The position numbers were made by a program, and so were the translations under genes. The notes under the pieces were generated by a model. The model did no database searches and was not told the DNA's origin. It saw nothing but the letters and a program-made list of their open reading frames with translations. Below, one piece after another: positions 1 to 8,803 of a DNA stretch of 45,607 bases. Position 1 is the first letter of the stretch. Each line of letters opens with the position of its first letter. The DNA comes from Geobacteraceae bacterium (lineage in GTDB: Bacteria > Desulfobacterota > Desulfuromonadia > Geobacterales > Pseudopelobacteraceae): positions 1-45,607 of the forward strand of contig JANXYR010000012.1 in assembly GCA_025355965.1 (NCBI GenBank), read 5' to 3'.

Positions 1-25
1 GGCTGACACCGCAACGGTGTCAGCC
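1..25. terminator. Hairpin terminator at window edge
   Basis: Perfect 10-bp arms GGCTGACACC (1-10) and GGTGTCAGCC (16-25) enclose a 5-nt loop. A T-rich tail (TCTCTTTGTGTT) follows on the plus strand, so it suits a plus-strand gene ending left of the window. It also lies just past the end of the minus-strand CruF-like gene, so it may work in both directions; the minus-strand tail is outside the window. Confidence 0.6.
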
Positions 26-56
26 TCTCTTTGTGTTCAATCTCTGCTTTCAATAA

Positions 57-1040
57 CTATTTTTTTGTTCTAAGGCCGCTTCCCGCAGGTGACCAGGGGT
101 AATCCCGCAGATGCTCACCCAGCTGGTCTTTCGTATAAGAATTAACCCGCCTCACTGCAAGTGTCACTACTATCACAAGTGGGAGTGCATACATCAGCAC
201 GCCACAAAGCGCCATGAACTGCTCGCCAATAATCAGAGTCATCGCGATGTTGAATATCAGTACGGACAGATATAGCGTCGGTCCTATCATGGAGTGGAAA
301 GGAAGATTGACAAGACCCGGCGCGGTTTCATCAAGACGCCGGATGTCAATCAGCTGAAAGGCGGCGATCAGGCAAAAGCTGGTCAGGAGCCACCCAGCAT
401 AATTGGAAAGAGGCACACCGAAATGGATCCCCGCCTCGCGGTAGCCATAAATCTGCCCCAGAAACCAGCGCCTCCCCTGAAGCGCGACCGGATCAATAAC
501 AATGTCGAGGCAGGTTTGAAGAAAAGACCCCAGCAACAGTGCAGCAAATGAACGCCGGATACGACGGGTTTCCAGCGTTGCGATGTTCCAGCGCCAGGCT
601 TTAAGCGGCGAGATTATAAAAAGAGCAGTGGAGTAGCTGCAATAAGCTAGAAAAACATAGGAAAGCGAGTCGAAGAACGGTACCCCCGCAACCCATAGCT
701 CGCGGCAGCTGGTGGTATCGATGTAATAGTACCAGCCATAAGGGAAGCCGGTGTTGATAGATAGCCACTCCGAGCCAAAGGCGATAAAATAGCCGACCAG
801 AGTAAATGTCAGGGTTCGCTTCCATCCGACATGTGGTACGCAGACCAGCAGAAACGCCGCGAAGAAAGCAAATACATAGGGGCGCATCGTAACGGTGCCA
901 ATGGCTATTTCAAGGAAGTGGAGCATTTTATCAATCCCTTGGTACTCAAGTGGTATTGACCGGAGTACACGTCCAAAATATGTTTCAGCTATAACTCCGC
1001 CAAGAGTCGACACTATAGCTAAAACTCCCAAATAGCGCAA
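57..1040 (-). CDS. Carotenoid biosynthesis (CruF/DUF422-like) membrane protein
   Basis: Polytopic inner-membrane protein of about 327 residues with roughly 7-8 hydrophobic segments. The motifs NTGFPYGWYYY (about 96-106) and the later DPVAL...GVPLSNYAGWLLT stretch are typical of the carotenoid biosynthesis / bisanhydrobacterioruberin hydratase (CruF) family. The family hydrates or modifies carotenoid end groups, but no other carotenoid gene is visible here, so the substrate is open. The longest frame begins with TTG at 1040, inside a hairpin (1039-1067) and without a clear ribosome-binding site. A GTG at 1013 preceded by GGGAG is an alternative start that removes nine residues. The gene lies downstream of the flavocytochrome gene on the same strand. 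Confidence 0.7.
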   Translation of the reverse strand: MRYLGVLAIVSTLGGVIAETYFGRVLRSIPLEYQGIDKMLHFLEIAIGTVTMRPYVFAFFAAFLLVCVPHVGWKRTLTFTLVGYFIAFGSEWLSINTGFPYGWYYYIDTTSCRELWVAGVPFFDSLSYVFLAYCSYSTALFIISPLKAWRWNIATLETRRIRRSFAALLLGSFLQTCLDIVIDPVALQGRRWFLGQIYGYREAGIHFGVPLSNYAGWLLTSFCLIAAFQLIDIRRLDETAPGLVNLPFHSMIGPTLYLSVLIFNIAMTLIIGEQFMALCGVLMYALPLVIVVTLAVRRVNSYTKDQLGEHLRDYPWSPAGSGLRTKK

Positions 1041-1067
1041 GGCCGCACCAGAATCGGATGCGGCCTT
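1039..1067 (-). terminator. Hairpin after the flavocytochrome gene
   Basis: Arms AAGGCCGCA (1039-1047) and TGCGGCCTT (1059-1067) form a perfect 9-bp stem about 50 bp past the flavocytochrome stop. There is no strong U-tract, so termination is uncertain. The stem covers the TTG start of the longest CruF-like frame, which argues for a later start of that gene. Confidence 0.4.
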
Positions 1068-1116
1068 GAGCTATTAAATGGTCTGACAAAATTCACTGCC
1101 ATGCGACTCTTGGTAA

Positions 1117-2898
1117 TTATTTTACCGCCTTTGGCTTCACCAGTTGTGCCGCATTGCTGCCCGCTATCCGGCCAAAGGTGATCGTCTCGGAGATTGAGTT
1201 ACCACCCAGACGGTTGGCGCCATGAACCCCGCCAGTCACCTCACCGGCAGCAAAGAATCCGGCAATCGGCTTGCCATCCTTGGCCATAACCTGACTGCTT
1301 GTGTTGATCCTCAGGCCACCCATGGTGTAGTGGACTCCCGGTTTCACCTCAATGGCGTAGTACTTGGCAGTCCGCAGGGCACGGGGCATGTCCGGACGTT
1401 TAAATTCGGCATCGTCCTTTGCATCCACCGCTTTGTTGTAGGTCTCGATCGTTGCCTCAAGTGTATCGACCGGAACTTTCAGTGCTGCGGCCAGTTCCTT
1501 GAGCGTGGCCCCTTCCTTTACCAGATCCAGATGGAAGTAACCGTCAATCTGCTTCAAGCTTTTGCGAATCCCTTCGTCAAAAATCATATAGGCTGATTTA
1601 CCGGTTTGGTTGAGAATCGCCTCGGATGCCTTGTCGCGAGTGGTCAGCTCATTTACAAACCGCTTGCCTTCGTGATTGATCAGGATCGCGCCGTTACCAC
1701 GCACCGCTTCGGTGATCAGGATACGGCTACCGGCTGCAACGGTGGGATGAATCTGGATCTCCTTCATATCCTTCAGTTCGCCACCGGCCTTGGCTCCCAA
1801 ATCCAAGCCATCACCTGTTGCGCCGGGCTGGTTGGATGTGGTCATCCCTTTGAATTCAGGACGATAGTAGGCAACCTTTTCCGGGTTGGCAGAGAAACCT
1901 CCGGCTGTCAGCACCACCGCCTTTGCCTTTATGGTATATAGTCCACGATGGATGCCATTGACCTCAACGCCGGTTACGCGCCCCTTGTTGTCCTCAATAA
2001 TCTTGACCACCGCGCTGTTGACTCTGATATCGATCTTCCGGTCAGCGGCATTTTTGCGCAGCACACTCACGATGTGTGCCCCCACGGCATTACCACCGGT
2101 AGGGCGATGGGTGCGATAAACACTGGCACCAGCCATACGGCCTACGTCGCTGATGTCAGCTCCAAGGGAAGTCAGCCAGGCAACCGATCCGGCGGAATTC
2201 TGTGCAAGAATCCGGACCAGTGCCGGATCATTCATGTTTTTGCCGCCTTTCATAGTGTCCTGATACATCAACTCCACTGAATCCTTAATACCTTTTGCAC
2301 TCTGGAAGGTCGTTTCTGCAGCGTTCATGCCGCCTGCCGCCAGCATACTGTTACCGCCGGTAATCGGCTGCTTTTCCAGCAGGATCACCTTTGCGCCAGC
2401 ATCGTGGGCGGTAATCGCTGCCGTCATACCGGCCGCACCGGCACCGATCACCACCACGTCAGCTGTCTCAACCTGTTTTTTGTCCCTTTTTTTTGCCTTC
2501 AGTGGGACAACAGTTGGAACGGTTCCCGACACAGAACCGGGGATCGGCATGTCGTAGGAGTGGCACTTGAGACAGTAAGCCTGTGAGGAGTTATGGCCAC
2601 TATGGCAGGCCGTACAGTTGATTTCACCAAGGTGTGATTTGTGGGGGTTGATGTGCCCCTTTGCCTTGGCAGACATGGTGTCAAGGGTACCGTGACAGCC
2701 GATGCAGCTCAAGTTGACCCCTTTTTCGCTATCATCCACTGTTATCTTCTTTGCCGAGCCGTGACATTCGGCACAACCGATCTGCTTGGCCTTGTGCAAG
2801 TCGGCCAGCAGAGCGCTTTCTCCTGCCAGCGCAGTGACGCAGGGCAGCAGTATGGCGAGCAGCCCTAACAACACGATGCTTCGTCCAAATGTTTTCAT
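1117..2898 (-). CDS. fccA: Periplasmic tetraheme flavocytochrome c fumarate reductase
   Basis: A 593-residue secreted flavocytochrome. A signal peptide covers about residues 1-25. Four CxxCH heme sites follow: C42-H46, C65-H69, C95-H99 and C109-H113. A linker leads to an FAD-binding domain starting VVVIGAGAAGM (148-158). Residues matching the Shewanella Fcc3 active site are all present at a constant offset of 19: H384, T396, E397, R400, R421 (proton donor), H523 and R563. It should therefore reduce fumarate to succinate in the periplasm with electrons from the menaquinol pool through c-type cytochromes. Relatives reduce urocanate, caffeate or methacrylate, but the conserved dicarboxylate-site residues favour fumarate. 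The ATG is preceded by AGGAG. The upstream neighbour is a Dcu carrier. Confidence 0.88.
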   Translation of the reverse strand: MKTFGRSIVLLGLLAILLPCVTALAGESALLADLHKAKQIGCAECHGSAKKITVDDSEKGVNLSCIGCHGTLDTMSAKAKGHINPHKSHLGEINCTACHSGHNSSQAYCLKCHSYDMPIPGSVSGTVPTVVPLKAKKRDKKQVETADVVVIGAGAAGMTAAITAHDAGAKVILLEKQPITGGNSMLAAGGMNAAETTFQSAKGIKDSVELMYQDTMKGGKNMNDPALVRILAQNSAGSVAWLTSLGADISDVGRMAGASVYRTHRPTGGNAVGAHIVSVLRKNAADRKIDIRVNSAVVKIIEDNKGRVTGVEVNGIHRGLYTIKAKAVVLTAGGFSANPEKVAYYRPEFKGMTTSNQPGATGDGLDLGAKAGGELKDMKEIQIHPTVAAGSRILITEAVRGNGAILINHEGKRFVNELTTRDKASEAILNQTGKSAYMIFDEGIRKSLKQIDGYFHLDLVKEGATLKELAAALKVPVDTLEATIETYNKAVDAKDDAEFKRPDMPRALRTAKYYAIEVKPGVHYTMGGLRINTSSQVMAKDGKPIAGFFAAGEVTGGVHGANRLGGNSISETITFGRIAGSNAAQLVKPKAVK

Positions 2899-2925
2899 GT
2901 AATCTCTCCTCTCTTGTATTAGTTA

Positions 2926-2970
2926 TAACTTCATGCGGCCTACCGGAAACCGGCAGGCCGCATGAAGTTA
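2926..2970 (-). promoter_or_regulatory. Long perfect hairpin between dcuB and fccA
   Basis: Arms TAACTTCATGCGGCCT (2926-2941) and AGGCCGCATGAAGTTA (2955-2970) pair over 16 bp, with an extra CCGG/CCGG pair round an AAA loop. It lies downstream of the Dcu stop and upstream of the fccA ribosome-binding site. No U-tract follows on the minus strand. It may be a terminator, a transcript-stabilising hairpin or an attenuator that adjusts fccA expression relative to the carrier gene. Confidence 0.6.
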
Positions 2971-3019
2971 TTGATAAAGTGTACTGCTCTATTTGACTCT
3001 GTCAATCAGAGGGTACGAT

Positions 3020-4348
3020 TTAGAACATGATACGTGAAATCGTGTAGGCAACCACCGTGGAAGTGCCAACTCCGATGAAACCGGGAACCATGAAACTGTG
3101 GTTCAGCAGGTACTTGCCGATGCGGGTCGTGCCGGTACGGTCCATGTTGATGGCGGCCAGATCGCTCGGGTAAAAGGCAAAGAAAAAGTAGGCGTAACTG
3201 GCCGGTATCAGCCCGAGTAGCAACGGGACCGGCAGGCCGAGAGCGAGTCCCAGAGGGAGCGTGATGGCAAGGGTGGCAGCCTGGCTTTTGACAAAGGCGG
3301 AGATGCAGAAGGTGGCGATGGCGAAGGTCCAGGGAGCCATTTTCACCATGATGCCGATATTATCCACCAAAAATTTCTTGTTGGCGGTGATGAAGGTATC
3401 ACTCATCCAGGCGATGCCGAATATGGAGACGACCGCTATCATTCCGGCGATGAAGACGCTGGAGTGGGCTATATCTTTGGCCTTGACGTTGGCAGTAAAC
3501 ATGATGAAGGAACCGAAGCCAAGCATGACAAACTGGACGACCGTGGTCATTGCTATCGGTTTGTTACCGGCCCCAAGTGGCAGCAGTTCAGGAACGCTGG
3601 CCAACAGGATGATCGAACCGACGCCGGCAAAGAACAGTAAAACCGAGATCTTGGCTGAAGTGGAGATCTTTTTGTCCAGAGTGGTAAAATCTGCATCCAC
3701 TGATTTCTTGAAATCAGGGTCCTTCAGCCGCTCCTGATACTCGGGATCCTTGTCCAGATCCTTGCCACGGTTGAAACTCCAGGCAGCGGCCGCGAGTACG
3801 CCGATGACACCGGCCGGCATGGTGACCATGATAATATCGATGAGCGTCACCGGATATCCGGCCTTGGCGGCAAACCCGAGAAAGAAGGTTACTGCTGCAG
3901 CAACCGGGCTGGCGGTGATGCCCATCTGCGAGGCGACGCTGGAGATGGCCATGGGGCGTTCGGGGCGGATCCCGGTCTTGAGCGCTACATCGGATATAAC
4001 CGGCAGCAGCGCATAAACGGCGTGGCCGGTGCCGCAGCAGACCGTTAGAAAGAAGGTGGAGAGCGGCGCCAGGAACGTCACGTATTTCGGGTTAGCCCGT
4101 AACATCCTCTCCGTCAACTGCACGAGATAATCCAGCCCTCCCGCCACCTGCAGGGTTGCCGATGCGGTCACCACCGCCAGGATGATCAGCATGACGGCAA
4201 TTGGGGGTTCGGAAGGAGGACTGCGGAAACCCAGAACGAGCAGTGAAACTCCCAGGCCACCGATCAGGCCGAGTGCAACACCACCCCTGCGGATACCGAT
4301 GAGAACGGCACCCAGTACGAGTACGAATTGAATCCAGAACATTGCCAT
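3020..4348 (-). CDS. dcuB: Anaerobic C4-dicarboxylate carrier, DcuA/DcuB family
   Basis: A 442-residue inner-membrane transporter with about 10-12 hydrophobic helices. It shows hallmarks of the Dcu family: an N-terminal GIRRGGVALGLIGG stretch, the CCGTGHAVYALLPVI segment near residue 110 and the SSVASQMGITASPVAAA loop near 140. Family members exchange fumarate, malate or aspartate for succinate during fumarate respiration. The ATG has GGAGG six bases upstream. fccA lies downstream on the same strand, which fits a fumarate-respiration pair, although that enzyme works outside the cytoplasm. DcuA versus DcuB cannot be decided by eye. Confidence 0.85.
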   Translation of the reverse strand: MAMFWIQFVLVLGAVLIGIRRGGVALGLIGGLGVSLLVLGFRSPPSEPPIAVMLIILAVVTASATLQVAGGLDYLVQLTERMLRANPKYVTFLAPLSTFFLTVCCGTGHAVYALLPVISDVALKTGIRPERPMAISSVASQMGITASPVAAAVTFFLGFAAKAGYPVTLIDIIMVTMPAGVIGVLAAAAWSFNRGKDLDKDPEYQERLKDPDFKKSVDADFTTLDKKISTSAKISVLLFFAGVGSIILLASVPELLPLGAGNKPIAMTTVVQFVMLGFGSFIMFTANVKAKDIAHSSVFIAGMIAVVSIFGIAWMSDTFITANKKFLVDNIGIMVKMAPWTFAIATFCISAFVKSQAATLAITLPLGLALGLPVPLLLGLIPASYAYFFFAFYPSDLAAINMDRTGTTRIGKYLLNHSFMVPGFIGVGTSTVVAYTISRIMF

Positions 4349-4738
4349 GATAGTCCTCCACGGTAGGAAAAAAGATCGGCGAAGCCTTTACGGCATCGCA
4401 CTGGTTCTGTCCATACAGGAGCATCGACCGTGCCAATAATGAATGTTTTGGTAACCGGCTATAATTACAACATAAAATTACAATATCCGGATTGGAGGCG
4501 TGTGCATCTTCCATAATCGGCGGTTATGGTAAATATTATATTTGTAAGGTTAATGGCAATGATATCGGCAACATAGATAATAATATAACCTGAGGTTATC
4601 GTTATAACCTCAGGTTATGGGTGTTTATTCTCTACGTTGGATATGCGTTGCCGGTCTTTTAAAATATCTGGCAAACCTGATTTCCCGCCTGCGTAGTCGG
4701 TCGTTGCCGGAATGGAATAGATAAGGTATTCTGCTGAT
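4349..4738. other. Intergenic spacer between divergent dcuB and HAD genes
   Basis: An AT-rich 390-bp spacer with no convincing gene. It must hold the dcuB promoter (minus strand) and the HAD-gene promoter (plus strand). The only clear structure is the nested palindrome at 4585-4618; two similar ATTACAA tracts lie near 4463-4482. Confidence 0.6.
4585..4618. promoter_or_regulatory. Nested double palindrome, probable operator
   Basis: ATAACCTGAGGTTAT (4585-4599) and ATAACCTCAGGTTAT (4604-4618) are exact reverse complements separated by CGTT, and each is itself a 7+1+7 palindrome. Centres are 19 bp apart, close to two helical turns. Two adjacent dimer-binding sites for a repressor or activator are the simplest reading. 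It is about 240 bp upstream of dcuB and 120 bp upstream of the HAD gene. Confidence 0.55.
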
Positions 4739-5392
4739 ATGACTGTTCAACATCACATCCTCGCTAGACGTTGCTGGATATTCGATCTGGACGGGACACT
4801 GACCGTTCCGGTTCACGATTTCCCGGCTATCCGCGGTGAGCTCGGAATGTCAGAGAATGACTCAGACATTCTCCTGTTCCTCTCTTCCCTTCCGTCCGAA
4901 GAGGCCGCTGTACGGCACGCCCGCTTGATCGAGATCGAGTACGGGCTGGCAGATAGGACCACCGCCGCCCCCGGCGCCGTGCGGCTACTTGACCAGTTGC
5001 TCCGTCGCAATGCCCGCATTGGCATCCTCACCCGCAACACGCGGGAGATAGCCCTCCATACTCTTGGCCAGATCGGCCTAAAGGGGTACTTCACCGCCGA
5101 CGACATTCTCGGCAGAGACGAGGCCGTACCCAAACCTCATCCGGAAGGGATAGAAAAACTTCTTGCAGCCTGGGGAAACCTGCCGGATGAAGCGGTCATG
5201 GTGGGAGACTACCTGTTCGACCTGCAGGTGGGGCGAGCTGCCGGCACCGCCACCATCCATGTAGACAGCAGCTGTGCCTTCCGTTGGCCGGAGTTGGCCG
5301 ACATTGCGGTGGCTACTTTGGAGGAGCTGGTAGAGGCGATGTCAGATGATGGAGCTGGGTATTTCACATGCCAAGCCTCTATCCAGCAATAA
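4739..5392 (+). CDS. HAD-superfamily hydrolase, phosphoglycolate phosphatase-like
   Basis: A 217-residue soluble phosphatase-type protein with all four HAD motifs: DLDGT with nucleophile D16 and acid/base D18, T98 in GILTRNT, K132 in AVPKPHP, and GDYLFD with D157/D161. A small helical cap lies between motifs I and II, as in the phosphoglycolate phosphatase/beta-phosphoglucomutase branch. The substrate cannot be read from sequence. Its last 14 bases overlap the 3' end of the convergent histidine kinase gene. No strong ribosome-binding site is visible before the ATG. Confidence 0.82.
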   Translation: MTVQHHILARRCWIFDLDGTLTVPVHDFPAIRGELGMSENDSDILLFLSSLPSEEAAVRHARLIEIEYGLADRTTAAPGAVRLLDQLLRRNARIGILTRNTREIALHTLGQIGLKGYFTADDILGRDEAVPKPHPEGIEKLLAAWGNLPDEAVMVGDYLFDLQVGRAAGTATIHVDSSCAFRWPELADIAVATLEELVEAMSDDGAGYFTCQASIQQ

Positions 5393-7385
5393 TCGGAAGG
5401 ACTAATGTGAAGGTCGTACCTTTACCGACTTCGCTTTCCACCTGAATCTCACCGTTGTGCTTCTTGATGATATCGTAAGCTATACTGAGGCCGAGACCGG
5501 TACCTTTACCCACATCCTTGGAGGTGTAAAACGGCTCGAAGATCCTGTTCAGCTTATCAGCCGCTATACCTGTGCCGGTGTCTGATATCGTCACATAAAT
5601 ATTGCCATTGTCGCTCGAAGTTCTGATGCTAATCTCGCCTTGGGTCTCCATTGCTTGGGCTGCATTTACCAGGATATTCATAAAGACCTGATTCAGCTGC
5701 CCAAGATTACAGATGGTGTATGGTATCTCTCCATACTCTTTTGTCACGATCGCATTGTATTTGAGTTCATTCCAGACCATCTTGATGGTGCTCTCAAGGC
5801 CTTCATTGATATCCTCCGCCTTAAAGTCGGATGCATCAATGCGGGAGAAACTCTTCAACTCCTGCACGATCTTTCTGACCCGCTCTGCTCCTTCAAGAGA
5901 CTCTTGAATCAGATTATCCAGATCGCTCAATATATAATCAAGTTTCAACGTTTTCTTTTGCTCCTTTAAATCATCCGCTATCTGGTGAACATCAGCATTG
6001 AGCAGGAGTTTTTCGATCGCTTCGGATTGAAAATTTGTAAAACTGATTACCTTGTCCGTATATTTTTTGAGAGAGTTTAGATTGCTGATGATAAACCCCA
6101 TCGGATTGTTTATCTCATGTGCAACACCAGCCGCCAGCTGGCCTATGGATGCCATCTTGTCCTGCTGTAACATGCGGGACTGAGCGGATTTGAGTTCGCT
6201 GTATGCACCTTCAAGCTGCCCGGTGGCCTGTCTCAATTCCTGGTTGGCCGTTACCAACTCTCTAGTGCGGGCAATGACGCGTTGTTCAAGCTCCTCGTTC
6301 AGTTCCCGAATGGCCGTTTCTGCACGCTTACGCTCACCGATATCCTGAACGATGCCATCTATATGGAGTATTTCCCCTTCTTCATTGAAGGAAGGGCGGG
6401 TGCTCAGCAATACCCACATTTTGCTGCCGTCTTTTCGGTAAAATTCCACCTCAAAACTCTTCACATCCACCCTGTTATGCAGCATTTCGAACATTTCCCT
6501 GCGCCGCTGCGGATTAACATAGAGTTGATGTTCGATGTCGGTAATGCTCTCGATCAGTTGCTGAGGGGTGTCATATCCTATAATGGCTGCGGTGGCGGGG
6601 TTGCAGCTGATGAATCTCCCCTCGGGGGTGGACTGGTAGATGCCTTCGATGGCGTTTTCGAAGATGCCGCGGTACTTCGCCTCGGCAAGCCTTTCCTGCT
6701 CAAGGGCTTTCTCCATATTGGCGTAAAAGGTGTGATTTTCAACCGCTGAGATGAGTAGACCCACGAGATTAACGATGCCGAGCAGCGCACCCTCGTTAGC
6801 ACTGATTCTGTGATAAAACTCTGCATTCCCGCTCGAGTTTCCGACCGCCAGGAGAGTATGCAGATGTTTGTGGGAGCAAATTGGATAGATCAGAAATTCG
6901 TTCATAAGCAGTTTGGAACGGTATGCCACAAACTTGTTTTTGTCTAAATCCGCCGTACAGAGAATATATTCACCCCCCTCTTGAAGAGGCGACAGAAAAG
7001 GATCGTCCTGATTGATGACAAGATCCGCGACCAAGTTCTTTTCCTCTTGATCGTAATACCCGTCAATGGCACAGGCGACGTAATGGTCGGTATTATCGAA
7101 CTGCCTGAAGAAAATGACCCGTTCATATTCAAGATTGTGGATAATATAGTCGATTGAATATTCGAATATTTTCCGGATATCAAAAGTTGCATTAAATTTC
7201 CGGTTCAAGGCATAGAGCTCTTTATACTCCTTCAATTGCGCATCGAGTTCTTCCTGATACGCATAGAGCTTTCCCTCCGCCTTGACCAGCTTCTTAACCT
7301 GCTGAGAGAGGGTCTCTTTTTCCGACCTAAGCGCTGCGATTTCGACAGCCTCATGGGTATCAGTAATATTATTGGTTTCTACCAT
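5379..7385 (-). CDS. Soluble GAF-PAS sensor histidine kinase
   Basis: From the ATG at 7385 the protein has 668 residues. An N-terminal coiled coil (about 10-60) precedes a GAF-like region (about 65-225), a PAS/PAC domain (about 240-365), a second coiled coil, an HisKA-type H-box VAHEINNPMGF and an HATPase_c domain with N, G1 (DTGTGIAADK) and G2 (GKGTGLGLSI) boxes. No membrane segment is seen, so it should sense an intracellular signal. It lies 20 bp behind the FIST gene and has no good ribosome-binding site, suggesting translational coupling. An upstream in-frame TTG at 7448 would overlap FIST and is less likely. No response regulator is directly attached. Confidence 0.85.
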   Translation of the reverse strand: MVETNNITDTHEAVEIAALRSEKETLSQQVKKLVKAEGKLYAYQEELDAQLKEYKELYALNRKFNATFDIRKIFEYSIDYIIHNLEYERVIFFRQFDNTDHYVACAIDGYYDQEEKNLVADLVINQDDPFLSPLQEGGEYILCTADLDKNKFVAYRSKLLMNEFLIYPICSHKHLHTLLAVGNSSGNAEFYHRISANEGALLGIVNLVGLLISAVENHTFYANMEKALEQERLAEAKYRGIFENAIEGIYQSTPEGRFISCNPATAAIIGYDTPQQLIESITDIEHQLYVNPQRRREMFEMLHNRVDVKSFEVEFYRKDGSKMWVLLSTRPSFNEEGEILHIDGIVQDIGERKRAETAIRELNEELEQRVIARTRELVTANQELRQATGQLEGAYSELKSAQSRMLQQDKMASIGQLAAGVAHEINNPMGFIISNLNSLKKYTDKVISFTNFQSEAIEKLLLNADVHQIADDLKEQKKTLKLDYILSDLDNLIQESLEGAERVRKIVQELKSFSRIDASDFKAEDINEGLESTIKMVWNELKYNAIVTKEYGEIPYTICNLGQLNQVFMNILVNAAQAMETQGEISIRTSSDNGNIYVTISDTGTGIAADKLNRIFEPFYTSKDVGKGTGLGLSIAYDIIKKHNGEIQVESEVGKGTTFTLVLPIIAG

Positions 7386-7405
7386 GGGTTTTCGCCGTTT
7401 GGTCG

Positions 7406-8596
7406 TCAGTAAACGGCAGTGACAACAGACGTGAAGTTGTGAAAACAATTATAATTCGAGATCGGCCCGATTTCGCCATAGGAGTAAAAGCCGATCCAGG
7501 GGATATCTGCTCCGATGTCGTCCTGAAGTGATTTGGTCAGCTCCATCTTTTCATGTTCCCGGAAGACCACCTTTCCACGCCCCACGCATTCGAACTGCAG
7601 AACGAATTTCGGCTTACTGTCCCCTGTTTTATCCTTTATCTGGCTGGATATGGTCTGCAAGCCTCCGCTTATCAACTCCTTGTCGCGGCGAACAATCCAG
7701 AGTTCATCTCCGTCCCGGACATCCGACTGGATAGTTACCGAGCCGTCCTGTTCGTTCTTTGCCACCATATACCGGATAACGTATTCTTCATAACCCTTCC
7801 TGATATGCTCCGGAGTTTTGAAGCCGAGACAGAGGTTTAAAGAGGTTTTGTTCCATTCGCTCTGCCACTCTTCCTCAAAATACTCCTTCATGGCTTCAAG
7901 TGCCGGGATCTCATCAATCTCGAAGATGATGTTTCCCTCACTGCGCGTTATGGTACGTTTGGCTCCAACTGGAACACAGCCGTGATTGATTCCCCAGGCA
8001 ATAGCCCCTGTTCCCGACATGACGACGCAAGAAATACCCTCGGAAAAGACCTCGTCATCATGATACTGGTAGGTTTTTTGGGATGCCCAGTTGTCTGCGG
8101 CCAAGCCACCGAAAACAGGCAGAGGAGTTTCGCGCCGAATGTTTTTTTCGAACGTAGCGAGGAACGGGTCGAAATCAAAGACCAATCCGTCGGCAAAAAG
8201 AAAGCAGGCAATACTATCTGCGGCCAAAAACGGTTGAATTTTTGTTCCCAGCCGCTCTCCGGCGATAGCGGCCTGTTGGCCAATTTCCTTGACTCTGGCG
8301 TTATTAAAGCGTAGCTCGTCTGAACAGATCACCATGACGGTGACCCCGAAGTTGGTTTCGGCAACCGTTTCCTGTGTTATGATTCCTTCGCCTGAACAAC
8401 CGCTTAAAGGAGCTCTTGCTGTTGCTTCCCGTATTGAGCGGATGAGAACCTCCTGGTTGTAGCCAACCGTAGCAAAGACGAAAACAAAATCGGGTTTTGT
8501 AACCCCCGCCTGCTCCATGGCCTTCAAAGCGGCCTCTTTCCCCGCTTCAGCCGGGTTCCTGTGTATGCTGTACCCCACACCAACCGCTGTCCCCAT
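7406..8596 (-). CDS. FIST domain sensory protein
   Basis: About 396 residues covering the FIST N and FIST C domains, a family proposed to bind small ligands such as amino acids in signal transduction. The GCSGEGIIT loop (about 67-75), the VFGGLAADNW segment and the C-terminal GFYSYGEIGP motif are characteristic. The ATG at 8596 is chosen because GGGAGG sits six bases upstream; the GTG two codons earlier abuts that site. The histidine kinase follows 20 bp downstream, so the FIST protein probably supplies its input. Confidence 0.85.
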   Translation of the reverse strand: MGTAVGVGYSIHRNPAEAGKEAALKAMEQAGVTKPDFVFVFATVGYNQEVLIRSIREATARAPLSGCSGEGIITQETVAETNFGVTVMVICSDELRFNNARVKEIGQQAAIAGERLGTKIQPFLAADSIACFLFADGLVFDFDPFLATFEKNIRRETPLPVFGGLAADNWASQKTYQYHDDEVFSEGISCVVMSGTGAIAWGINHGCVPVGAKRTITRSEGNIIFEIDEIPALEAMKEYFEEEWQSEWNKTSLNLCLGFKTPEHIRKGYEEYVIRYMVAKNEQDGSVTIQSDVRDGDELWIVRRDKELISGGLQTISSQIKDKTGDSKPKFVLQFECVGRGKVVFREHEKMELTKSLQDDIGADIPWIGFYSYGEIGPISNYNCFHNFTSVVTAVY

Positions 8597-8675
8597 TTGC
8601 ACCCTCCCAGCTTTGACGATTCTTCACATAGAAAGTTACACTCTAGTCCACTTTTAGGAATTTCGGCTAATTGTA

Positions 8676-8704
8676 TTTGTATGCAAAACAATTCGCGATG
8701 TCAG
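8676..8704 (-). promoter_or_regulatory. Candidate sigma-70 promoter for FIST-kinase operon
   Basis: On the minus strand CTGACA (8704-8699), a 17-bp spacer and TACAAA (8681-8676) lie about 80 bp upstream of the FIST start. Confidence 0.4.
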
Positions 8705-8803
8705 ACTTGAAATACTTCATAGAAAAAGTAATTAAATGCGTTCAGGCTATTTATAACTCCTCGCATATCTCTATCCGCCATGCAGGGCTGCTGTTGAACC
8801 GGG

